Assembly (NCBI GenBank): GCA_913774795.1
Contig: CAJYIL010000070.1
Span: 1 to 13,501 of the forward strand
Length of the DNA stretch: 13,501 nucleotides
Direction of reading: 5' to 3'
Source of the DNA: Pseudobdellovibrionaceae bacterium
Lineage (GTDB): Bacteria > Bdellovibrionota > Bdellovibrionia > Bdellovibrionales > JAMPXM01
Program-made: the position numbers and the translations under genes
Shown here: positions 6,806 through 12,553 of the stretch, in pieces
How positions within the stretch are numbered: the stretch's first letter is position 1
How the letters are laid out: the number at the start of each line of letters is the position of its first letter
The notes under the pieces: generated by a model
What the model saw: the letters and a program-made list of their open reading frames with translations, nothing else
Told to the model about the DNA's origin: nothing
Databases searched by the model: none

Positions 6806-7210
6806 GTCGGTTGAGCTTCTTCGGCGACAGGATGTCGCGCCCAACGATGCTGGCTGCTAATGGGTTGAACGAAGTGAGACCGACTTTGACAGAAATCGTG
6901 ACAGAACTCATGGATGAGCTCTGTGTTGAAAGCCCGATCGCTCCGTCACACGGAGGTGACGCGAGCCCGGGCTGAAGAGAGAATGCCAAAGGATTTGGCA
7001 GATTCCTCAGTGTTAACGCGAGGTACAAGGTCGTACAACGCACGGTGAGGCACGAAGCCCCCCTGACACTTTTAAGTGGACAACGTCGAACGACGTCTTT
7101 AGAAGCTTACAAAACCTGTTGCGACCCCTCGGAACTCGAGAGGGGTGACTGCTGAAACTTTCGGCAGCGCACGAGAACGGTGGTTCGAAACAGGTAACGG
7201 CGGCAACGCC
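6806..7210 (+). ncRNA. Multi-hairpin RNA with GGA loops: candidate CsrA-binding RNA (CsrB/RsmZ-like) or long leader of the second dksA-like gene
   Basis: No convincing gene lies between the two dksA-like genes, but perfect stems follow one another. (1) GCGACA-GGA-TGTCGC at 6824-6838. (2) ACAGAACTCA/TGAGCTCTGT with loop TGGA at 6901-6924, one mismatch. (3) CGTCAC-ACGGAG-GTGACG at 6944-6961. (4) TGCCAAA-GGA-TTTGGCA at 6984-7000. (5) ACCCCTC/GAGGGGT at 7124-7146 with GGA opening the loop. A sixth GGA (7078-7080) lies beside a stem at 7084-7095. Helix GTCGGT/ACCGAC (6806-6811, 6879-6884) encloses hairpin 1. Further stems are 7149-7167 and 7199-7210 (GCAA loop). GGA in hairpin loops is the CsrA recognition signal, and CAGGATG in hairpin 1 equals the CsrB repeat. 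Boundaries, promoter and terminator are not visible; co-transcription with the flanking genes is possible. Confidence 0.5.
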
Positions 7211-7255
7211 AGCTTTGATGAAACGTACGACTCTGTAATGCAGAAGGGGGACATC

Positions 7256-7615
7256 ATGGATTCTAAGGAACTTCAGTTCTTCAAGGAACTCCTGCTCAGC
7301 CAGCGTAGCGAGATCCTGAATAAGACCGCATCTCTCCGTAACGACACTTTGTCTGAAGGCAGCGTCCAAGGCGACGAAGCCGACCTCGCGGTTTCGGAAC
7401 AAACTCTCGAGCAGCAGCTCCGCTTCCAGCAGCGCGACTCGCAACACCTGCAAAAGATCGATTACTCACTTGGCCGCATCGAAGAAGGTTCGTTCGGCAT
7501 GTGCGAAGGCTGTGAAGAGCCTCTCGATCGCAAACGCCTCATCGCTCGTCCAGTCGCCAATCTTTGCGTCGCTTGCAAAGAAGACCAAGAATCTCAAGAG
7601 CGGAGGTTTGCCTGA
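7256..7615 (+). CDS. DksA/TraR-family regulator with intact C4 zinc finger
   Basis: This 119-residue protein is a paralogue of the one encoded at 6424-6795. The coiled-coil tip has the canonical DxxDxA as DEADLA (residues 40-45), the acidic residues that act near the RNA polymerase active site in DksA. The zinc finger is complete: Cys83-x2-Cys86 and Cys104-x2-Cys107, with the usual FGMCEGCEEPL and RLIARPVANLCVAC context. It should act on RNA polymerase through the secondary channel, with or without ppGpp. The ATG at 7256 follows a GGGGGA Shine-Dalgarno (7246-7251), itself a GGA site that CsrA could cover. An in-frame extension from 7145 runs through the hairpin region and is unlikely to be translated. 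A strong terminator follows. It is shorter than E. coli DksA (151), so TraR/YbiI-type size. Confidence 0.9.
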   Translation: MDSKELQFFKELLLSQRSEILNKTASLRNDTLSEGSVQGDEADLAVSEQTLEQQLRFQQRDSQHLQKIDYSLGRIEEGSFGMCEGCEEPLDRKRLIARPVANLCVACKEDQESQERRFA

Positions 7616-7663
7616 AGACGCTCGGCACGTAAGCCGCGTCTAACACGCAATCTTGTCCCCGCG

Positions 7664-7692
7664 AAAAGCCGGCTCTTTGAGTCGGCTTTTTT
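7664..7692 (+). terminator. Intrinsic terminator after the second dksA-like gene
   Basis: AAAAGCCG (7664-7671) with a G-T wobble and CTC pairs with GAG and CGGCTTTT across a TTT loop (7676-7678), continuing into a run of six T (7687-7692). The stem is about 12 bp and G+C-rich at its core. The A-run on the 5' side could let it also work for the minus-strand gene that ends at 7722. Confidence 0.85.
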
Positions 7693-7721
7693 GTTCGGTT
7701 TTAGCTCTGAGCTTGCGGCAC

Positions 7722-8231
7722 TCAAGTCTCGTCGCTGTGAATTCCAATTCTTCGCTTCGGTTTCAGGACGGGTTCGATGAGCGTTCGAATCGCATCGAAG
7801 ACGCTTCTGAACTGCTGATCATAACGAGCTTCGAGTTGATTGATGCGTTCAGCAAGTTCCTGATGCGACAGCAGCAATTTTCGAATCGCCACAAACTCCC
7901 GCATGATCTGGATGTTGACCTGAATCGCCTTTGGCGAACGCAAGACACTCGAGAGCATTGCGATGCCTTGCTCGGTGAAAGCGTAGGGCGGGGTCCTACT
8001 CATCGCCCACTTTGCGGTCACAAATTGTGACCGCAAAACTGCAAACTCCTGATCTGACAGCTGAAACATGAAGTCGACGGGAAACCGTTCTATGTTTCTC
8101 CTCACAGATTGAAGAAGCGCCTTGGACTGCACCTCGTACAATTCCGCCAAATCCGTACTCAACATGACCCGCTGTTTTCGCAGCATGATGATGCGATCTT
8201 GTATCCAAACGTTTCCAATTTTCTCGTTCAT
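7722..8231 (-). CDS. ORF6N domain protein (phage antirepressor-type, KilA-N related)
   Basis: Residues of about 8-110 form an ORF6N domain: IIMLRKQRVMLSTDLAELYEV, then VRRNIERFPVDFMFQLSDQEF and PYAFTEQGIAMLSSVLRS. The C-terminal third is a helical segment (HQELAERINQLEARYDQQF) ending in the family's usual Pro/Lys-rich PVLKPKRRIGI, so the gene is complete. ORF6N domains are known from phage antirepressors and lone chromosomal copies and are thought to bind DNA; the role here is unknown. I take ATG 8231 (169 residues). A GTG at 8258 would add nine residues; neither start has a good Shine-Dalgarno. The inverted repeat GTGCGCA (8232-8238) / TGCGCAC (8252-8258) sits exactly over the start region and could be an operator. 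It is the only phage-like gene in the window and may have been acquired. It converges on the terminator at 7664-7692. Confidence 0.88.
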   Translation of the reverse strand: MNEKIGNVWIQDRIIMLRKQRVMLSTDLAELYEVQSKALLQSVRRNIERFPVDFMFQLSDQEFAVLRSQFVTAKWAMSRTPPYAFTEQGIAMLSSVLRSPKAIQVNIQIMREFVAIRKLLLSHQELAERINQLEARYDQQFRSVFDAIRTLIEPVLKPKRRIGIHSDET

Positions 8232-8258
8232 GTGCGCACGCAACTTCAATTTGCGCAC

Positions 8259-8594
8259 CAGCGATCAGTGCAAAACACGTCACTTCGCGCGGAATCCAGC
8301 ATCCGAAATCCGTCGATGGCATCCGCACATCCAGTCGTTGCCTTATAAAGCCAGACCACCGTCGAGAACCCTCACGCCACTCAACGCACATCCCACAAAC
8401 CAGACAGGTTTAACACCCCGAAAACCGCGGCCATGGCCCAGTCCAGGGCGGCGCCGGCCACAGCGACGAACGTCCCCACGACGTCACACTTTTCCCAGAC
8501 GCGGACTCGACGAAGCTACGTAGATTCACGAAATCCTTGGGTGAAATTCGTTATTTCCGGACCATTTTATCGCCTCAAGTTCTTAAAGTGCGAC
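8259..8594. other. Intergenic gap between ORF6N gene and lon
   Basis: About 340 bases separate the divergent ORF6N gene and the lon leader. I see no tRNA, repeat array or conserved gene. It holds a G+C-rich patch (8425-8470) that on the minus strand is part of a 32-codon open frame from GTG 8479 to a stop at 8381-8383, with a strongly hydrophobic Ala/Gly/Val-rich product. This could be a small membrane protein or a gene remnant, but no start signal is convincing. A TATAAG on the minus strand near 8341-8346 could belong to an ORF6N promoter. The other open frames across this stretch look like chance. Confidence 0.5.
8540..8570 (+). promoter_or_regulatory. Candidate promoter for lon, possibly heat-shock sigma type
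   Basis: GGTGAAA (8540-8546) resembles the heat-shock sigma -35 box CTTGAAA at five of seven positions, and after 14 bases ACCATTT (8561-8567) resembles the -10 box CCCATnT. A sigma-70 reading (GTGAAA, 18 bases, TTTTAT) is also possible but weaker. Either gives a start near 8575-8578, so the leader would contain both folds described at 8588-8655. Confidence 0.35.
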
Positions 8595-8655
8595 GGCCTC
8601 CGCACCGAAAAGATTCATAGCAAGAAAGCTACTCACCGCCTTTGTGCGGAGGACC
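8588..8655 (+). promoter_or_regulatory. lon leader with two mutually exclusive folds, one hiding the Shine-Dalgarno
   Basis: CCTCCGCAC (8597-8605) is perfectly complementary to GTGCGGAGG (8644-8652), which contains the lon Shine-Dalgarno GGAGG. Two more G-C pairs (8595-8596 with 8654-8655) add on across a bulged A. The 38-base loop contains a small hairpin, TAGC/GCTA (8618-8631). The same CGCAC (8601-8605) can instead pair with GTGCG upstream (8588-8592), which would free the Shine-Dalgarno. This is the form expected for a translational switch or RNA thermometer of a heat-shock protease gene. Confidence 0.6.
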
Positions 8656-8659
8656 AAAC

Positions 8660-11086
8660 ATGGCCCATGATGATAAAGTGACTGAAGTACCTGAAACGCT
8701 CCCGATGCTCCCAGTTCGCGACATCGTAGTGTTCCCTTACATGATCCTGCCTTTGTTCGTAGGACGTGAGGCTTCGATCCGCTCGGTTGAAGAAGCGTTG
8801 GCGAAGAACCGCCTTATCTTCTTGGCCTCGCAAAAAGAAATCACAGAAGAAAACCCAACTGAAGAAACGATCTATCAAGTCGGTACGATCGCGAGAATCA
8901 TGCGCATGCGCAAACTCGCTGACGGCCGCGTGAAGATCTTGATCCAAGGTGAAGCGAAAGGTCGCATTAAAAAATATGCGAAATCGTCGCCGAACTTTGA
9001 AGTTCACGTCGAGAAGATCGCCGACACCGAAACAGCTGGCGCGCCAGTCGAATTCGAAGCGATGATCCGTAACGCCCGCGAGCAACTCGAAAAGATCATC
9101 GCGCTCGGTCGCATGCTCTCTCCAGATATTCTTTTGATTCTCGATGACGTCAGTGATCCGGGTCGTCTTGCTGACTTGATCGCTTCGAACTTGGGTCTCA
9201 AAGTTCAGGATGCTCAGCGCGTTCTCGAAACAACTGATCCAAAAGCTCGTCTCCAACTCGTAAACGAAATTCTCGCAAACGAACTCGAAGTTCTTCAGAT
9301 GCAGGCGAAGATTCGCACAACTGCAAAGGACGAAATGTCGAAATCGCAGCGTGAGTACTTCCTCCGCGAACAAATGCGCGCCATCAAGTCTGAACTCGGC
9401 GACAATGGCCAAGATTCGAAGACCGAAGAGCTCGATGAAGTTCGTGAGAAAGTCATGAACGCCGGCATGCCAGAGCAAGTTCTCAACGAAGCGTTGAAAC
9501 AACTGGGCCGCCTCGAGCGCATGCACCCAGATGCATCAGAAGCTTCGATGGTTCGCACGTACCTTGACTGGATGGTCGATCTTCCGTGGAACAAGTCGAC
9601 AAACGACAACCTCGATCTTACGAGAGCGCAAGCGATTCTCGATGAAGATCACTACGATCTCGAAAAAGCAAAAGACCGCGTCCTCGAATTCTTGGCTGTT
9701 CGTAAACTCAAGCCAAAAGACATGAAGGGACCTATCTTGTGCTTCTGCGGACCTCCAGGCGTTGGTAAGACATCGCTCGGTAAGTCGATCGCTCGTTCGA
9801 TGGGTCGCGAATACTTCCGTATCGCACTCGGCGGCGTGAAAGACGAAGCAGAGATTCGTGGTCACCGTCGTACGTACGTCGGCGCGATGCCAGGAAAAAT
9901 CATCCAGGCGTTGAAACAGATCAAAACAAACAACCCGGTTATCGTTCTCGACGAAATCGATAAGCTCGGCTCTGACTTCCGCGGTGATCCGTCGGCGGCG
10001 ATGCTCGAAGTTCTCGATCCAGAACAAAACCAATCGTTCCGCGATAACTACTTGAACGTCGACTTCGATCTTTCGAACGCGTTGTTCATCGCGACCGCGA
10101 ACGTTGTTGAAAATATCCCGGCCGCTCTCCGTGACCGTATGGAACTCATCTACGTCTCTGGTTACACAGAGAACGATAAGCTCCTCATCACGAAGAAGCA
10201 CTTGATCGAGCGTCAGATGGAAGCCAACGGTGTTCTTCCAACTGAAATGGAGTGGACAGATGAAGGTTTGAAATACCTCATCGCTCACTACACTCGTGAA
10301 GCGGGCTTGCGCAACCTTGAGCGCGAAGTCGGTTCAGTTAGCCGCAAAGTCGCAAAACTCAAAGTTCTCGGTAACACAGAAAAAGTCGTGATCACGGCGG
10401 AAAAAGTCGTCGAGCTCCTCGGAGCACCGAAGTACATCCGCGAAGAGAAACTGAAAGAAAACCAGATCGGTGTTTCAACAGGTCTCGCGTGGACACAAGC
10501 GGGTGGCGAAGTTCTCTACGTCGAAGCTTTGAAGATGAAAGGTAAGGGCGGTCTCGTTCTCACCGGTCAAATGGGTGACGTGATGAAAGAATCTGCGACT
10601 GCGGCAATGAGCTACGCTCGTGCTAACGCGCAAGACTTCGGCATCGCAGAAGACTGGGTTGATAACCACACGGTGCACATTCACATGCCAGCAGGCGCGA
10701 TCCCGAAAGACGGTCCTTCTGCAGGTATCACGATGGCAACGGCTCTGATCTCTTTGATGACAGATACTCCGGTTCGCTCGGATATCGCGATGACAGGCGA
10801 GGTCACTCTCCAAGGTCGCGTTCTCCCGATCGGCGGTATCAAAGAGAAAGCTCTTGCAGCACTCTTGCTCGGAATCAAAACTGTGATCGTTCCTTTCGCG
10901 AACAAGAAAGACGTCATGGAAATTCCGCAGCAGTTCAAAGATCAGATCAACTTCATCTTCGTTGAACACCTCGATGAAGTTCTCGCGATCGCTCTTGAAG
11001 AAAAAGTCGGTGGCCGCGTAAAACGCACGGGCACAGGCTCAGGCAGCCGCAAGCCAAAAGGCAGCGCCGCCGCTTCAGCCGCGTAA
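8660..11086 (+). CDS. lon: ATP-dependent protease La (Lon)
   Basis: The 808-residue protein has all Lon parts: the N-terminal substrate-binding domain (from PMLPVRDIVVFPYMILPLFVG), helical linker, AAA+ module with Walker A GPPGVGKT (364-371) and Walker B VIVLDEIDK (around 431), and the C-terminal serine protease domain. Catalytic Ser687 lies in PKDGPSAG and catalytic Lys730 is the second Lys of IGGIKEK, 43 residues on as in E. coli (Ser679/Lys722). Lon degrades damaged and specific regulatory proteins in the cytoplasm and is commonly heat-induced. Length is close to E. coli Lon (784); the extra part is a Ser/Gly/Lys/Ala-rich tail after residue 790. The ATG at 8660 is set by GGAGG seven bases upstream; a TTG six codons earlier would place the Shine-Dalgarno inside the gene. 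It is transcribed alone between its leader switch and a terminator. Confidence 0.98.
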   Translation: MAHDDKVTEVPETLPMLPVRDIVVFPYMILPLFVGREASIRSVEEALAKNRLIFLASQKEITEENPTEETIYQVGTIARIMRMRKLADGRVKILIQGEAKGRIKKYAKSSPNFEVHVEKIADTETAGAPVEFEAMIRNAREQLEKIIALGRMLSPDILLILDDVSDPGRLADLIASNLGLKVQDAQRVLETTDPKARLQLVNEILANELEVLQMQAKIRTTAKDEMSKSQREYFLREQMRAIKSELGDNGQDSKTEELDEVREKVMNAGMPEQVLNEALKQLGRLERMHPDASEASMVRTYLDWMVDLPWNKSTNDNLDLTRAQAILDEDHYDLEKAKDRVLEFLAVRKLKPKDMKGPILCFCGPPGVGKTSLGKSIARSMGREYFRIALGGVKDEAEIRGHRRTYVGAMPGKIIQALKQIKTNNPVIVLDEIDKLGSDFRGDPSAAMLEVLDPEQNQSFRDNYLNVDFDLSNALFIATANVVENIPAALRDRMELIYVSGYTENDKLLITKKHLIERQMEANGVLPTEMEWTDEGLKYLIAHYTREAGLRNLEREVGSVSRKVAKLKVLGNTEKVVITAEKVVELLGAPKYIREEKLKENQIGVSTGLAWTQAGGEVLYVEALKMKGKGGLVLTGQMGDVMKESATAAMSYARANAQDFGIAEDWVDNHTVHIHMPAGAIPKDGPSAGITMATALISLMTDTPVRSDIAMTGEVTLQGRVLPIGGIKEKALAALLLGIKTVIVPFANKKDVMEIPQQFKDQINFIFVEHLDEVLAIALEEKVGGRVKRTGTGSGSRKPKGSAAASAA

Positions 11087-11092
11087 CCCGCG

Positions 11093-11155
11093 GGTAGGTC
11101 CTTACTTTTCGGAATTCCAGAAAGTAAGGGCCTTTCCGAAAAGTAAGGACCTACC
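11093..11155 (+). repeat. 22-bp perfect inverted repeat downstream of lon
   Basis: The 22 bases at 11093-11114 are an exact inverted copy of 11134-11155 (arms start GGTAGGTCC and end GGACCTACC), with 19 bases between. The middle carries a third, partial copy: AAAGTAAG (11121-11128) can pair with CTTACTTT (11101-11108) of the left arm, giving a competing inner hairpin. There is no T-run directly after it. It may be a dispersed palindromic repeat, an mRNA 3' end stabiliser, or part of the lon terminator region. Confidence 0.75.
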
Positions 11156-11159
11156 GTCG

Positions 11160-11189
11160 AAAGCCGGTCCCTCGAGGATCGGCTTTTTT
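11160..11189 (+). terminator. Intrinsic terminator after lon
   Basis: AAAGCCG (11160-11166), a G-T wobble and TCC (11168-11170) pair with GGA (11176-11178) and CGGCTTT (11180-11186), leaving a 5-base loop and six T (11184-11189). Its stem base, including the wobble position, is the same as in the terminator at 7664-7692. Confidence 0.85.
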
Positions 11190-11218
11190 ATTTTCGGCGC
11201 ACGTGCTACGCCGAGAGA

Positions 11219-11824
11219 ATGGATATTCTCGAGAAATGGGATTTCGCTCCCGACATTCAAATCGCGCGCGTGGACAAGTTCGACGAGCCGGCCTACACCG
11301 AACTCATCAATGAAACCCTCGGGCATCATCATCCGTTTTTGATGTGGCGAGAGAATCTCACTGATGCTCAACGAGCGAAAATTAAAGCTCTGCAAGAGCG
11401 CTACAAGAACGACTATCAACTTCGGCTCGCGGTTCTTCACAAAGGCGAACTCGTCGGTGCTCAACATTCTTTTCAATCGACCGTAACAGACGTGATGATG
11501 GCGATGACGACCGTGCGCCCGGAGTTTCGCGGAAGAGGAATCTACACGACGCTTGCGCGCAAAGTTCTGTCAGAGACCAAAGAAGCCGGCTTTCAAGCCG
11601 TGACATCGAAACATCAGATGACCAACAACCCCATCTTGATTGCCAAACTAAAACTCGGCTTTAAGATTTACGGCACCGAAGTTCACGCGGTTCACGGAAC
11701 ATTGTTGAATATGGTTTATCACCACAACGACCTGATGGAAAAATCACTGCGCTTTCGTGCGGGTGAGCTCTTCCTTTTCAATGAAGAAGAGATTTACGAA
11801 TACTACGGCGGCCCACTTCCATAG
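11219..11824 (+). CDS. GNAT-family N-acetyltransferase
   Basis: The 201-residue protein shows the GNAT fold pattern. A beta strand with AVLHKGELVGAQ (about 71-82) leads to a strand ending TTVRPEF, then the acetyl-CoA pyrophosphate-binding motif R104-G-R-G107 followed by an amphipathic helix (IYTTLARKVLSETKEAG). A second region with MTNNPILIAKLKLGFKIYGTE fits motif B, where Asn and Phe/Gly help shape the active site. Such enzymes move an acetyl group from acetyl-CoA to an amine; the acceptor cannot be told from sequence. The His-rich segment GHHHPFLMWRENL (35-47) is distinctive. The ATG at 11219 has only a poor, very close GAGAGA upstream, so expression may be low. It stands alone, shortly after the lon terminator. 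Confidence 0.83.
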   Translation: MDILEKWDFAPDIQIARVDKFDEPAYTELINETLGHHHPFLMWRENLTDAQRAKIKALQERYKNDYQLRLAVLHKGELVGAQHSFQSTVTDVMMAMTTVRPEFRGRGIYTTLARKVLSETKEAGFQAVTSKHQMTNNPILIAKLKLGFKIYGTEVHAVHGTLLNMVYHHNDLMEKSLRFRAGELFLFNEEEIYEYYGGPLP

Positions 11825-11908
11825 TCAGGACACAATCAGGACTCGGTTTGAAGACATCTTCTTATCTCCGCCAAGCCCTAAACGCGCGCAGCACCTAATC
11901 TCTTTATA

Positions 11909-11930
11909 GAACCGAAGCGGTTCGAAGGAG
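11909..11930 (+). promoter_or_regulatory. Hairpin directly before the Shine-Dalgarno of the Pro/Tyr-rich protein gene
   Basis: GAACCG (11909-11914) and CGGTTC (11918-11923) form a perfect stem with an AAG loop, one base before AAGGAG (11925-11930), which sets the start at 11936. TTTATA at 11903-11908 could be part of a -10 box, but no matching -35 is seen. The hairpin does not cover the ribosome binding site; it may stabilise the mRNA 5' end. Confidence 0.4.
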
Positions 11931-11935
11931 ACCAT

Positions 11936-12553
11936 ATGCGCACCCTCAGCTTGATCTTCACCTTAGTTCTCTCGTCGCAAGCATTTGCGTGGGGCGAGCA
12001 TCATCAACGTGATAACCGCACGTACCGTGGCGGCCCGGTTTACAGTCAGCCGCCCGTCGTCGTTCATCCGATGAGACCACCGGTCACGTACCAACCGCCC
12101 GTGATTTACCAACCGGCTCCGATCTACCGACCCGCGCCGATTTACCGACCTTATCCCGTCTATCGTTATGAGAGCGCACCTGTGTATTGGAGAAACGGAT
12201 CATGGCGCCAAACATGGCACAACAACCGCTTCGGTTGGTGGTGGGTGACGGGGAACGGGTGGAGCTTCTTCTCGTCTCCCGTTTATCCTTACCCAGCGTA
12301 CGAACCTCAGACAACAATCATCTACGAGAGCCGTCTCGAAACGCCTACGGCGCCTGCGCAGGCACCTGTTCCTGTTCCTGCCCCCGCGCCCATGATTACG
12401 CAAACCGCGCCCGCTGAACCACGGCCGTCAGGCAACACGGCTCCGCCGTCGGCAACCGGAATGTACTACTTCTGCGATGCGAGCCAGCTTTACTATCCTT
12501 ACGCCAAAACGTGTTCGGAGCGCTGGCGCGCTGTCGACAGCATTCCGGATTAA
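11936..12553 (+). CDS. Secreted Pro/Tyr-rich protein with C-terminal YYFC...YYPY...C motif
   Basis: A signal peptide is clear: MR, a hydrophobic core, and a likely cut after SSQAFA18, so the mature protein is exported. Residues of about 30-80 are Pro/Tyr/Val-rich with short repeats (PPVxYQPP, PAPIYRPAPIYRPYP). A Trp-rich middle follows (WRNGSWRQTWHNNRFGWWW), then a Pro/Ala-rich linker near 140-165. The C-terminus, YYFCDASQLYYPYAKTCSERW, matches a tail seen in various proteobacterial envelope proteins, usually written YYC...GYYPYV..C..GW; the two Cys could form a disulfide. No enzymatic motif is present. An envelope or surface role is inferred. The stop overlaps the convergent gene's stop, so no terminator space remains between them. 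Confidence 0.82.
   Translation: MRTLSLIFTLVLSSQAFAWGEHHQRDNRTYRGGPVYSQPPVVVHPMRPPVTYQPPVIYQPAPIYRPAPIYRPYPVYRYESAPVYWRNGSWRQTWHNNRFGWWWVTGNGWSFFSSPVYPYPAYEPQTTIIYESRLETPTAPAQAPVPVPAPAPMITQTAPAEPRPSGNTAPPSATGMYYFCDASQLYYPYAKTCSERWRAVDSIPD

Noticed and set aside
6886..6914. TTGACA at 6886-6891 as a promoter inside the hairpin region
   Set aside because: The -35 is perfect but no -10-like hexamer lies 16-18 bases downstream.
6792..7043. Minus-strand open frame of 83 codons opposite the structured region
   Set aside because: It has no Shine-Dalgarno and matches no family I know, and its sequence is dominated by perfect hairpins whose loops make sense on the plus strand. It remains the main alternative to the RNA reading.
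7182..7190. GGTTCGAAA resembling a tRNA or tmRNA T-loop
   Set aside because: No matching acceptor stem, anticodon arm or CCA end was found; no tRNA or tmRNA can be folded around it.
7145..7255. In-frame 37-codon N-terminal extension of the second dksA-like gene
   Set aside because: It runs through hairpins, has no Shine-Dalgarno, and the family N-terminus begins at 7256, where a strong ribosome binding site is present.
6796..7255. RNase P RNA, tmRNA, 6S, SRP RNA or a known riboswitch in the structured gap
   Set aside because: None of the conserved cores I know (such as the RNase P CR-I motif, the tmRNA ends, SAM, cobalamin, glycine or c-di-GMP riboswitch cores) can be read on either strand.
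8122..8681. Plus-strand open frames upstream of lon
   Set aside because: Their products are Arg/Pro/Ser/Thr-rich and repetitive in composition as expected from chance frames, no ribosome binding site precedes them, and one overlaps the lon leader and start.
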